The translations under genes and the position numbers were made by a program. Positions 23,001 through 33,688 of a stretch of 64,000 bases of DNA are shown here, piece by piece (position 1 is the first letter of the stretch; every line of letters starts with the position of its first letter). Below the pieces are notes generated by a model. That model made no database searches. It was not told the origin of the DNA and saw only the letters and a program-made list of their open reading frames with translations. This DNA is from Phialocephala subalpina (taxonomy: Eukaryota > Ascomycota > Leotiomycetes > Helotiales > Mollisiaceae): contig FJOG01000023.1 in assembly GCA_900073065.1 (NCBI GenBank), positions 190,179 through 254,178 on the forward strand, in the 5' to 3' direction.

Positions 23001-24783
23001 TGGAAGGATAAGTTGTAGCCACTGAGTCGAGAACGTCTCAACAGGAGATACACAGAGCAAGGTAGCTGTCAATGGGAACGCAACGGCCCAGTGGCGAGGC
23101 TTGACGAACATAGAGGCAAGACGAGGTCCTATAGTGCCAAGTACTTCTGTCCACTTTGGTAGATTCAGCTCCGTGTTGGCCTTGGCAGCGATTGGCAATA
23201 AGAGGATCTCGAGGGCCTGGCAGTAAGCATACTTGAGACGATGGCCGTGAGATCTGGCAAAGAATCGGCCAAGGGATATCATGAAGTCGCACGATGAGTC
23301 CCAAGCATCCTCTGGGTATATTTTGATGCGCAAGTGCTTCATCCCACCAAGTACGAGCTCCATTCTCCCTTCTGTTTCCCGGTTCATGGGGCTTTTCACT
23401 ACCAAGTCCCTTTGAGACTTCTCAAGATCCGCGATGAACCTGTCCGCCACACTTTCAAAGTTGATCTCGCTCATTACTCCTAACAGTTGGCTGAAGAGGA
23501 ACCAGTTCGCCATCTTTAGGGGTGAGTTGTTGAGTTGGTCCGCGTCGGCAATTTTTAATTGTCCAAAAATAATACCCTCCAGCTTTTCTTCCATCTCAGG
23601 TGTTATGCATTGAAGCGTGCTTTGCCCAATGACTTCCATCAGTACTCGACATAAGATGTATATAGAGGCAGTTGAACGTCGTTCAGCTTGGGCAACGAAT
23701 TCTTGACGGGCGGCAACGGAAGGTAGACTACTACCGGCAACGGCATCTTCTGACTGCATTTGGACCGGTTCTGTGTTCCTTCGTAGCATCGGTCCTGGAA
23801 GAGTATTTCCCCTAGACTGGAAGAGGTCATGAGCAATTGACAAACACAGCTGGTACTAAGGGCGTACCTGTTGTAACTGAACACGCGCTTCATTTGCAGC
23901 ATCACTCTTGTTCTTGCGCCATAGCATCATCGAATCTATCAGGGGCTTTGGTTTCTGGCTCGCTATGTGGCCCAACGCCGATATCAACTGGTCGAAGGTC
24001 GGGTCTATACCAGGTCCACATATTTGTTCTATCTGCGGTTCTGGGTCAAGTGGAATTGTGATACAGGCTGATATCTTCTCTTCTGCTTGAGCACTGCAGG
24101 CGTTATTAGAAATGCTTGAGCTTAGCAAAGGTTGAAAACTGACATGAAAGAAGTAAAGAGCACATGCAAAGCGTATTCCCCAACAGTCTTGAGTTCGTCC
24201 TTGTGGTGGTGTCTCGAATGAGAGTGGTGATGTCGATGGTCCCTGCTACTCCTCCCACTATGCATTCGTTCCACCCTCTTCTGTGTCAAATTATAATTGT
24301 TGTTCGAATCTGCGGCAGACGACGTCCGCTCTGGTAGTACCGTCGAACTCGAACTGAAGGATGCGCCATTGTTCATACCCGCCAGATTCGGGGCAAATGC
24401 TGCTGAGTCGCCCATATTTGAAGCTTCAGATCCGCCAGCTGCGATAATCATCTGCGGACTGAGTGGACTGGATGAAGTACTTGCAAGGCTCCCATTTCTA
24501 GAATGTTGTATGCCATGAACTATGCTCGTTTGTCGGTGGTGGGCTTTCGAACCGTTGCCCACCAGCAGACGCGGGGAGAGGCTCGAGGATTGCGACTGAA
24601 GGTCAGCCGCAGCTCGAAAGCCAGACGGTGAGGTTTGAGCTGGTGGGGAATCTCGTGCGTCCGTTCCGAATCTCGCAAAGGTTGGCGTCGTGGATAGAGG
24701 TTTCAGGGTCGCATTCCAAACGTCGAATTCGATGGAGAAGCTGCTCGCCAATCTCCCACTCAAGCTATCTGGAGAATCTTGAC
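17049..24783 (-). CDS. PAG1: Cell morphogenesis protein PAG1/TAO3/MOR2 (Furry family)
   Basis: The minus strand encodes at least 2,540 aa in exons 24783-24144, 24093-23868 and 23816-17049, with introns of 50 and 51 bp (GTCAGT/CAG and GTACGC/CAG) in matching phase. Recognised from the Furry/MOR2 N-terminal region (EYALHVLFTSFIAQAEEKIS, then GPGIDPTFDQLISALGHIAS), the long ARM/HEAT-like middle with NWFLFSQLLGVMSEINFESV and ALKNLIVHNKDFPYLLEHSI, and the acidic, Ser-rich C-terminus containing NTEEVFSDGDDERTT. Fungal members scaffold NDR kinases (Cbk1/Orb6) in the RAM/MOR network that controls polarised growth, cell separation and wall integrity at growth sites. The N-terminal exon is rich in Ser, Asn and His (SHSRHHHKDE). 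The true start was not found: an acceptor-like CTAACTCTGCTAAAAG at about 24784-24800 suggests one or more 5' exons further upstream. Confidence 0.9.
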
Positions 24784-26365
24784 CTTTTAGCAGAGTTAGC
24801 AAGGATAAGCAGCAGATAAGGGAGGCTGAAAAGTGCTTGTTGAGCTGTGCCCTCTTCAAAACGCCGGACCACAGAACTCACTCATTTTTAGAACGAGATA
24901 CCCATCACGTGCCAGGGGTAACCATCAGCGCGTGGGGTGGACTTTGCAGCGTGCATATCTGGCCGAGAGAGACTCTATCATGAAGGTTTTGGATGCATTG
25001 AGAGCTCGAAGAGTCTCCTCGAAGTTCTGCTTTCTCACCGCAATTGAGGATAAATCGTCCCCATTCAGCAGAGGCCAATAGGCAATCCCAGCGCCCAATC
25101 CCAGTCGGATTGGAGGGCTCAAAGAGGGCATCGTGTCACTATTTGCCGTGTTGCAAGGGCGCTTCGAGAAGAAGAAAGGAAAGCTTCTATTTGTTCTCCG
25201 CGCTTCTCTCCTAACGCCGTCACGTCTGATAACGTGGTACCCTTTCGAACGTCATATGCAACTCAGTACTGCCGTTGGATTTGCCTTCACCGTACATATT
25301 GAGGTGGGGAGCCAAGCCACGAACCTGTTCCCCTCTCCCTCTATCGGAGCCGGATTCGGGATCCATACCTTCGTAGCTGGAAAGGAGCTTTGATAGTGCG
25401 CCGGAAGTCTTTTTGAGGGATTGGAAGATGGCGGAACCCGAAGATGGACCGAAGATGGACCCCTTTCTCTTGGTGAACTTACACGTGATGGCCAGCAAAA
25501 TACAGGTTGCCATGTACAGTTCAGTACAGTACAGTTCCGTACGAATACGAATATAAATCGGCAACTGTGTCTTGTTCGCATGGAAAGAAAAGGGGCAGTA
25601 TCAGAACGTCCCGGACCATATGGAACTTTAAAAGCTGGCTGTGGCATGTGATCCTATGATAAAAGCCTATGAAGGCGATGCCGTCGTAAGTCTCATCGAT
25701 GGAGACTGAGTCGTGGAAGAGCAGTTGAATCAAATCCATGTGAGGGAAGTTGGCGCGGAAAGCAAACGCGGCAGGCGCAAGTGAACCCCATCGCTACTCG
25801 GGGAGGCGCCAAGAGAGAAAGAGAGGCAAAAGACGTCGTGCATACAACACTAGAAAATTGAAGAATCATAGAATTATCGATTCACTGGAGTTGTTGATTC
25901 AAGAGCGGTGTGTTTCCGCTTCGGAAAATACAGGGCCTCGTTCCGGGATCATTCTACCGACCTTGGTGAAAGTGAACTTGACTTGACACTGGAGTTGCAC
26001 ATACTCACTTAAAAGAACAGATGTGCACTTACCTTGACATCTTACGTCCCCTCTGGCTATTTGCTTCTTTCAGCGTTCGATGCTATCTCGGCTTTCTTCT
26101 GCCTTAGGCATCCGACTTTCAGAAAATCTCTAGGGTGGTTCAGCTGGCGCTCTCAGTCCGATTTGGTTATCGGCACTACTCTTGCCTAGGCTGAATTTCT
26201 TACACAGTCAGACAACAAATTCAACAACAATAACAACAACGTCGTACCTTGGTGACACGCTGGCTCGACTGCACGACTGTACCTTGTTCAATCTGCAGAC
26301 ATAAATCTCTGTCGTCTGCTCGATAATTAGGGGATCTGCCTTTGCCGCCTCTACGTCGATCTACG
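24784..26365. other. Divergent region between PAG1 and the P450 reductase
   Basis: It probably contains the missing 5' exon(s) of PAG1 (minus-strand candidates around 25131-25040 and 25360-25230; neither is convincing) and the P450 reductase promoter. A CAA-rich run at 26222-26241 resembles the unstructured leaders of highly translated fungal mRNAs. Confidence 0.45.
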
Positions 26366-28701
26366 ATGGCGCAACTCGACACGCTCGATATAATTGTGTT
26401 GGCTGTTCTTTTGGTCGGCACGGTTGCTTACTTCACAAAAGGCACCTACTGGGGCGTGGTAAAGGTGATACGATTCTTTCGAGACGTTGGTATTGTGTGC
26501 TAATTGAAGCTTTCAGGATCCATATGCCTCGAGCTATGCCGCCGCCAATGGCAACAAGCCAGGCAAGACGAGGAACATCATCGAGAAGATGGAGGAGTCG
26601 GGCAAGAATTGTGTGGTCTTCTACGGATCGCAGACGGGCACAGCAGAGGATTACGCCTCGAGGTTAGCTAAGGAGGGCAAGAGCAGATTCGGACTGGAGA
26701 CAATGGTGGCAGATCTGGAAGACTACGACTATGAGAATCTGGACAGCTTCCCAGAAGACAAGATCGCAATGTTCGTTTTGGCGACGTATGGCGAAGGCGA
26801 ACCTACCGATAATGCGGTCGACTTTTACGAGTTCATAAGTGGGGAGGATGTTTCGTTCGCAAATGGTGGTGATCCCCCACTTGAGAACCTGAAGTTTGTG
26901 GCGTTTGGTCTCGGAAACAACACCTACGAACATTACAACTCGATGGTCCGAAATGTCACTGCGGCATTGGAAAAGCTTGGAGCCACAAGAATTGGAAAGG
27001 CAGGTGAGGGAGACGATGGAGCTGGTACCATGGAAGAAGATTTCCTTGCCTGGAAGGATCCGATGTGGACTGATTTGGCTGAGAAGATGGGTCTTGAGGA
27101 GCGTGAGGCTGTCTACGAACCAGTTTTCGGCATCACGGAACGAGAAGACTTGACAAAGGAATCTCCAGAAGTCTACCTTGGAGAGCCAAACAAGATGCAC
27201 CTAGAAGGTACTTCAAAGGGACCTTTCAACGCACACAACCCATACATTGCGCCCATTGCCGAATCTAAGGAGCTGTTCACTGTCAAGGATCGAAACTGCC
27301 TGCATATGGAAATTGACGTTAGTGGCTCAAATCTCAGCTACACCACGGGCGACCACATTGCAGTCTGGCCTACAAACGCTGGAAAGGAGGTTGACCGATT
27401 CCTCGACGTTCTTGGCCTGACCTCCAAGCGCGACAGTGTCATCAGCGTCAAAGCTTTGGACCCAACTGCAAAAGTTCCATTCCCAACTCCAACCACATAC
27501 GATGCAATTGCTAGATACCACATGGAAATATGTGCCCCTGTATCTCGTCAATTCATCGCGACGCTTGCTCCTTTTGCTCCAACGGAGGAGTCAAAGGCTG
27601 AGATGGCAAAACTCGGATCTGACAAAGATTACTTCCACCAAAAGATCAGCAACAAGTACGTCAACATTGCACAAGCATTGGAGGACATATGTGGCTCAGC
27701 AAAGTGGACCGATGTTCCATTCTCTGCTTTCATTGAAGGCCTAAACAAAGTCCAACCAAGATACTACTCAATCTCGTCGTCTTCGCTTGTCCAGAAGCAA
27801 AAGATCTCCATCACAGCCGTGGTCGAGTCAATGGAAGTTCCAGGACGAGAAGATGCATTGAAGGGTGTTACTACCAACTACCTCTTGGCACTGAAGCAGA
27901 AGCAACACGGAGACCCCAACCCAGATCCTCACAGACTCACCTACGAGATCACTGGACCACGAAACAAGTACGATGGAGTCCACGTCCCAGTCCACGTCCG
28001 ACACTCGAACTTCAAGCTTCCCTCGGATCCCTCGAAACCAATCATCATGATTGGTCCAGGAACCGGTGTAGCACCATTCCGAGCTTTCGTTCAAGAGAGA
28101 GCTGCTCAAGCCAAGGGTGGAGAAGAAGTCGGGAAGACAATGCTCTTCTTCGGATGCAGAAAGTCTACAGAAGATTTCCTATACTCTGACGAGTGGAAGG
28201 TACATTCCCCTCCCTTCCCCATCTCCATTTCACCACTAACCTGGATTTTCACAGCAATACCAAGAAGACCTCGGCGACAAATTCCAACTCATCACTGCCT
28301 TCTCCCGCGAAGGTCCCAAGAAAGTCTATGTCCAGCACCGCCTCGAAGAACACGCCAAAGAAGTCGATGAGCTCCTTAAGCAAAAGGCTTACTTCTACGT
28401 TTGTGGAGATGCAAGCCAAATGGCGAAGGCGGTTACTTCTACTTTAGGGAAGATTATCTCTGAGCAGCGGGGTATTCCTGAGAGTAAGGCGGAGGATATT
28501 GTTAAGGGGATGAGGTCTGCGAATCAGTACCAGGTATGTCGGAGTTTTNNTTTTGGTTGTGGCGTTTTGTGTTTGTCGTGTGGGGCCGCTGGTGGAAGGA
28601 GAGTGTGGGGGTGGGGTTCCGGACCTTCCTTCCTCTCCGAACAATCTCCTTGAGCAAACAAATACTAATACTTTCCCTTCTAGGAGGACGTCTGGTCATG
28701 A
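26366..28701 (+). CDS. cprA: NADPH-cytochrome P450 reductase
   Basis: Four exons, 26366-26464, 26517-28199, 28255-28533 and 28684-28701, give 692 aa; every junction is phase 0. The N-terminus is an ER anchor (MAQLDTLDIIVLAVLLVGTV, then AYFTKG). The FMN domain follows with VVFYGSQTGTAEDYASRLAK, ATYGEGEPTDNA and FGLGNNTYEHYN. The FAD domain has PRYYSISSSS and the NADPH domain has IGPGTGVAPFRAF, FFGCRKSTEDFLY and AYFYVCGDASQMAK. The protein ends EDVWS, the Trp that stacks on FAD, encoded by a last exon of only five codons plus stop. It delivers electrons from NADPH to microsomal P450s such as Cyp51 and is the usual single essential-type CPR of ascomycetes. The third intron carries a 2-N ambiguity at 28549-28550 that does not affect coding. 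Confidence 0.97.
28549..28550. other. Two ambiguous bases (NN) inside a CPR intron
   Basis: Base-call ambiguity next to a T run just after the donor GTATGT at 28534. Non-coding. Confidence 0.95.
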
Positions 28702-29310
28702 GAACGGAAACTTCCCGCATACCTTCCTCTCGCTCCCGGCGATGTACACACCATACTCATCTCATCTCTGGAGCCAAAAACCTACCTCCTCGCTGCTACT
28801 TTGTATCAACCGATCCGCATACGTATCTAGACTCGATTTCCTTGCCGCATTCTGGCGGAGTTGGTGCGATTGCTTTGCTTGATTTGGCCGCATCATACTG
28901 CGCTGCTTACTCGCATGCTCTGTAATGAAGATAAAGATGCAGATCAGAGAGAAAAATACAGTTATGATATAGCTGCTGGTGGGTGGAGTTGGTCATGGAG
29001 AGCGAGTAGCGCAATGGATGGATATGGATATAATGAACGCATGCGTGCAAGATGGTTACATAGAACTTTGATGGGTTTGATTGGTGGTTTTCTTCTTTTA
29101 AGTTTTGCAATTTTTGCAACTTGCAAGCTAGCTTTGGTGTTGAATGAAAAATGATTGAAAACGAAACCTGAGACCCTGGTTTGGTTAAATGAAGTGGATG
29201 AAAGAATTGAGGAGATTTGAATGATATGCTGCTCATGCTTTCGAATACAAGTCGATACTCCAACATCTCACGCAATATCACAAGGATTTGGGTACGTCGT
29301 CAAAATCTGT
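28702..29310. other. 3' flank of the P450 reductase without a gene
   Basis: No supportable coding frame. Short frames on both strands lack domains. Confidence 0.45.
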
Positions 29311-29319
29311 AAAGAAGGC

Positions 29320-29400
29320 GATGTCCAGATTTGAGATGGAAGCGAAGGAAGAGCGGGTGAAAGCACCCTTGACTCCGATTCTGACATCGTGAATCATCAA
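29320..29400 (+). repeat. Isolated copy of the 115-bp-type degenerate repeat
   Basis: CCAGATTTGAGATGGAAGCG at 29325-29344 is followed by GGAAGAGCGGGTGAAAGCAC, CCTTGACTCC and CATCGTGAATC. It aligns by eye with the units at 29.95-30.4 kb (TTGAAG, GGAGCGAG, GCTCTTG, TTGTGAATC). It contains its own hairpin, GGGTG-AAAG-CACCC at 29355-29368. Confidence 0.45.
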
Positions 29401-29719
29401 AATCAGGCTTTAACAAAACAGTTGACAACACCCCACTCCGCCCAAAGGAGCGCCGCCGCCATGATCCTCCGCCAGCGACTGTCCACAACAAATAGTGGAT
29501 AGACAGCTCGGAGGCATCGTTGTTTGCTGTTGTACAGAGTTTGCTTTCGGTGTTGTGCGGGGCCAGCATTCTACAAGCAAGCTTTTCATACCCACAGAAG
29601 GAGGAGGAGGACACAGCTTATATTCAGGATTGACATTTTTGGATGAAGTGTGAGTTGCGTGAATTGGTTTCTTGGGGTTTGTTTCCAGCTAGCTGGAACT
29701 TGTCTCTCCGTGTGGGGCT

Positions 29720-30490
29720 GAAGCTGCTCTCTTGGGTTGATGTGAGGTTACAATGAGTGACTCCTCAAACTTTGGGTTAGTGGAGAGGGGATGATCGTGG
29801 TTAATGAGAAATTTGTGAGTAGGGTGAAGAGGGGGGGAGTGATTTGTTGCTCGTTTGAGTCAGAATCGAGGTTTGCTTAGTCCCTGCAGGCTGTTCAAAG
29901 AGTATCTCCAGAACGTGTGTACATGGTCGGGGTTATGAATGAAAGAGACGTGGTGACTTCACACTAGAGTGGAGGGAGGAGCGAGCTAGAGCTCTTGTCA
30001 TCCTGGCGTTGTGAATTCTGGAAGTCCTGCAGGTAGAAGCAATTATGAAATGGGGGAAAAAAGAGGGAGGGAAGGAAAGGAAAGACATGCAGACCACAGT
30101 TGAAAGCAAAGGAAGGAGCGACTCAAAGCTCTTCTGATCATGAATTTGTGAAGTCTGTGAAATGTGGTGAGAAGGTGCAATGAAGGCGAGGAAGAATGAT
30201 GCGCAGACTTCAGCTTGAAGCAAATTCTGGGAAGGAGCGAGTTGATGCTCTTGTAAACATCTAAGTGCCTAGATAGAGCAAGTAAGGAAGACTTCCTTGT
30301 TTGTGAATAAAGTGAAAGGGGAAACTTCAGATTGAAGTGGAAGATTGAGTCATGGCCCTTGTTCGATCCTGATGTTGTGAATCTTGTGAATCATAGAAGA
30401 AGACAACATCTCTAAACAAAATCGACTCGCAGTAGAAGTGAAGGATGGAGTTATTCAGTCTGTTCGATGTTGAAGTTGTCAGTCCTATAA
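29720..30490 (+). repeat. Degenerate tandem repeat array, period about 100-142 bp, with conserved hairpin
   Basis: The motif GCTCTTG...TTGTGAAT recurs at about 29731, 29849 (weak), 29991, 30128, 30247, 30356 (as GCCCTTG) and 30467 (weak), i.e. steps of 109-142 bp. Well-preserved units share CTTCAGATTGAAG-like text (30207, 30325; diverged at 29957 and 30095), then GGAAGGAGCGA, a hairpin GAGC-8nt-GCTC (29979-29994, 30116-30131, 30235-30250), then TGTTGTGAATCTTGTGAA. The three hairpins keep an 8-base loop with varying loop sequence (GAGCTAGA, GACTCAAA, GAGTTGAT). Units are only roughly alike, so the array is old. It is not coding on the plus strand. A minus-strand frame (29933-30223) is repetitive only because the DNA is. 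Confidence 0.55.
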
Positions 30491-33304
30491 CCCATCTAAT
30501 ATTCATAACTTTCCACAATTGAAAGTCAAGGTCCAGACCGATCCATAAATCCACCTACCTTGCGAGTATCTCCACGTACTCGTACCTCGTGCACATTCCT
30601 CTCCAGGTCTCAGATCAACGATACCTACCCCGGAAGATTCATCTGAACCTGGCGAACTCAGCCTTAAACTCGAAACCTCAGCTCTATTTTCTGCGGCTGC
30701 ATCTGCACAGACAAGCGCTCGAGCTGGGCCATCCTTGATAAGGAATTCTTGCGAATTGCTTCATTTGTACGTCCATCCACGTTGCAGCCAACAAGCCTGA
30801 CAGATGGCGAACACCAAATCGCACAAATCTTGGAGACGTTTTGATGCGGTCTGCGCGGAAGGGAAGGGAGCAAGCTGGTTCGTGGGAAACGGCCACGGGT
30901 GCGGGTCGCTAATCCGGGTGTTTGCTTTTTGGGCTTGACGAGTGAGATGGCACCAACAGATCGAGGACCGAGCGAGATACCGGGGGTCTTGGATCTCGGA
31001 GGTTGAAGAGATGGAGGAGGTCACGAGAGCTAAGTTGAGAGGTAAGTGTGAAGGGATATTTTGCTTATCGTACTCTGGAGGCTTAAGATGGGTTCAGCAG
31101 TCGAGACGGAATCGATGACAGCTCGAACTGCTGCCGTCGATATGCAGTCTTGGAATCGAGCTCGAACTATTTGTTATTCTCCGTAACTCCTCCAGACCCC
31201 TCGTTTGTGTCTTTGGATTCCATTGTTAGGGTTCCACTCGCCCATGAATGTGTCAAATGCCAAATTAGGTTAGTGAGGGGTCGGGCAAGCCGGGAAGATC
31301 AAGATCTTCAAAGATGTTGCAGCAGAACGAACAGGAAGTCCCACTCGTTGGAGTCTGAACACGAGTTGCAAACAACAGTAATGCTTTTCAGCATGGCCAT
31401 AGCCGACCCCTGCATTTTTGGCTGTCAAACTTGGGCATGGCAAACAGCATAGAGGTCCTCGAGATGCCGACGAGATCCTGATTAGCGAGGCAAGGGGGCG
31501 TAATGTGGCCCCTGTCGCATGCAAGATCCTCTCCCACAATCCGCTAGTTAACGACAAACCTCAGTTCGAAGACCAACATCGACCTCAGTGCTCGGGGCAA
31601 GAATCGACTGCGGTCAAGATTCGCTATTGGGATAATGGGGATATCCTGGGAATATGTATTTCCAGTTGTCAACAATTCCTCCCTAAAGCAAGCATTCTTA
31701 CAGGGGGCTCTTCCACAGCCCCATGTCAGTCCACTCTTGGCTACTCAGAAGGAATGATGCAGTTGCTTTTTCTCGGTCTTTCCTGAAGAGACACTCTGAA
31801 TCGAGAATCATGCAAGGAGGTTCCATGTCATATGCCTGTCTCAAGCCTTCCGAGCCCATCACCAGCGAACGAAGCTGGGGCTTTGAGGGGTGGAATATGG
31901 CAAGCCAAGTGCTCAACGTCGAAATAGGCCTTTAGTATGCCGTGCAGGCTGCTTGAAGTATGTCCTCAAGTTGGCCGCAATACCGAGAATTGTATGGCCA
32001 AGCATCTCTCGATTTCAAGGTGGATTCGCCCTCCAGCCCCTTGCCGAACTCGAAGAGAAGCAAGTCCAGTATTCCCACACCGGCCTGCTGAGAGTTATTT
32101 GCGGCACATATCCTTCAGGGCCAAGGAAAGCTGCCAATAGTATAGTCTCCGAGCTTGAGGATAGCAGAAGTGTCACAACTTTCTGTAGGGGTAGTCTGCG
32201 TTGTTGGTATAGGTACGAACTGATTCATGGTAACCTTACTTGAACGTCCCAGCACCGGTGCAACCTAGTCGTGGCGGCGGAGCTGATCCAGGGTCGTTTG
32301 AAGGAGGGACCTAAAGGACAGAAATATCTAGAGGCGCAAACTGATTAGCTTCAGATCCGCGATTCTATCCAGTCTTTCTGTCACCTATCGTTTTCCAAGA
32401 GTTGGTACTCTCACATCATTGGCCTCCAGCAACACACAAATCTGACATCTAGACCCTGAACACAGGAAAAAGTAGGTACCCAGGCCGTTATTCACTCCTG
32501 TTCCATCTCCGCCGCCCACAGAAGCAATTTCATCTCAAGTAGGAAGCGTGCGGCGGTGTTTCTTTGCTGCTCAATGTCACACCTCTGCCATGTTCCTTGC
32601 ACTGGAAGCAATTGCGTGCAGCAGCGATCATTCTGTGGCAACGCCCTACTGTTCTTTGTGTTGCGCTCTGGCGGAAAGGTGGAATTACCTGCATGACTAT
32701 CCACACACAAATCATCATCCGGTGCAGCAATAAAGACGCCTTTGTCCCCGGCTCCAAACAGATGCACCTCTGCCAGTAACTGTATCCTCATCACCACGTC
32801 GGGTTGTAGAAGTTTGGGCGTTGCAGTCGAGCGACGATATATTTATTCCTCCGTGTACGATCGGTGTGTGCTGCTTAATTTGGGACTTTGGGGCTTTTCG
32901 AATTTGGGTGGTATTCTTTGCTGGTGCTGAGTTGGGTGATCGTGGCTGCCTCGATTTTTGTTGATACTGGAGGACTCGGTTTCGCCTCGAACCTTCCGCA
33001 TCGGTTCTTCAACACCAGCTCTTGCCGCAACACGAATTTTGGGCAAGCACCCATAAAAGAATCTTCCCTTCCGTCTCGTCTTCTTCTCTTTTCATCACGG
33101 TCAACAACACCAATCCATCCCAATCACAATCTCTACACTTCAACTCCATCTGGCTTGATAGCATTCTATCTTCTAGAACTCCACTCGCTGCTCCTCATCG
33201 ACGTACAGCCTTGACAACCTTTCAGAAGCTGTAAGCTCGACCTTATAGCTACGCGCTTCTTCAGACATCGCCACAGAGTCCTGCTCCTGCAGGTTTCTTT
33301 CAAG
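30491..33304. other. Gene-poor region upstream of the two-RRM gene
   Basis: 2.8 kb with no frame I can defend on either strand; open frames are at most about 122 codons and lack domains. The last few hundred bases are presumably promoter and leader of the RRM gene. Confidence 0.45.
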
Positions 33305-33358
33305 GTATGCACAGCCAGAACCCCTTCCAGCTTGCATCTTGCTAATTGATCGCTGCAG
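33305..33358 (+). other. Predicted 5' leader intron of the RRM gene
   Basis: GTATGC donor, GCTAAT branch-like sequence and GCTGCAG acceptor define a 54-bp intron of normal size upstream of the start codon. Without transcript data this is a prediction. Confidence 0.35.
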
Positions 33359-33414
33359 CATCTTGCTTCCAAAGTAAATCAGGGCTTTTGAACCTCGTTC
33401 CAGGGGCTGTGACT

Positions 33415-33682
33415 GTAAGTTCCTTCTCCTTTCTATCCTGCAATCCTGCTTGTTGCGCATTGCATCAACGGAATCGTGGAGACATCAGCGTCGTGTTGGC
33501 CTCACCTTTGGCGTTGTGGTCCGACCCCTCCTTCAATAATCCATTCACCTTTGTTGGACATCCTCACACCACATCAATTTTTTTTTCGCAAGGCTTTCTC
33601 CACCAAACTGCGACACGTCCCATTGCACATTTCAATTTTTCTTTCTTGCTGCTAATCAATTGAACTAACAACCTTTGCTCAG
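33415..33682 (+). other. Predicted second 5' leader intron, ending 6 bp before the ATG
   Basis: GTAAGT donor at 33415, AACTAACAACC branch region and GCTCAG acceptor ending at 33682 predict a 268-bp leader intron, leaving AATACC before the start codon. Confidence 0.4.
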
Positions 33683-33688
33683 AATACC

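Noticed and set aside
24122..24859. Start of PAG1 at 24859
   Set aside because: The first codon there is TTG and the preceding text looks like an intron end with a branch point, so it was not taken as the start.
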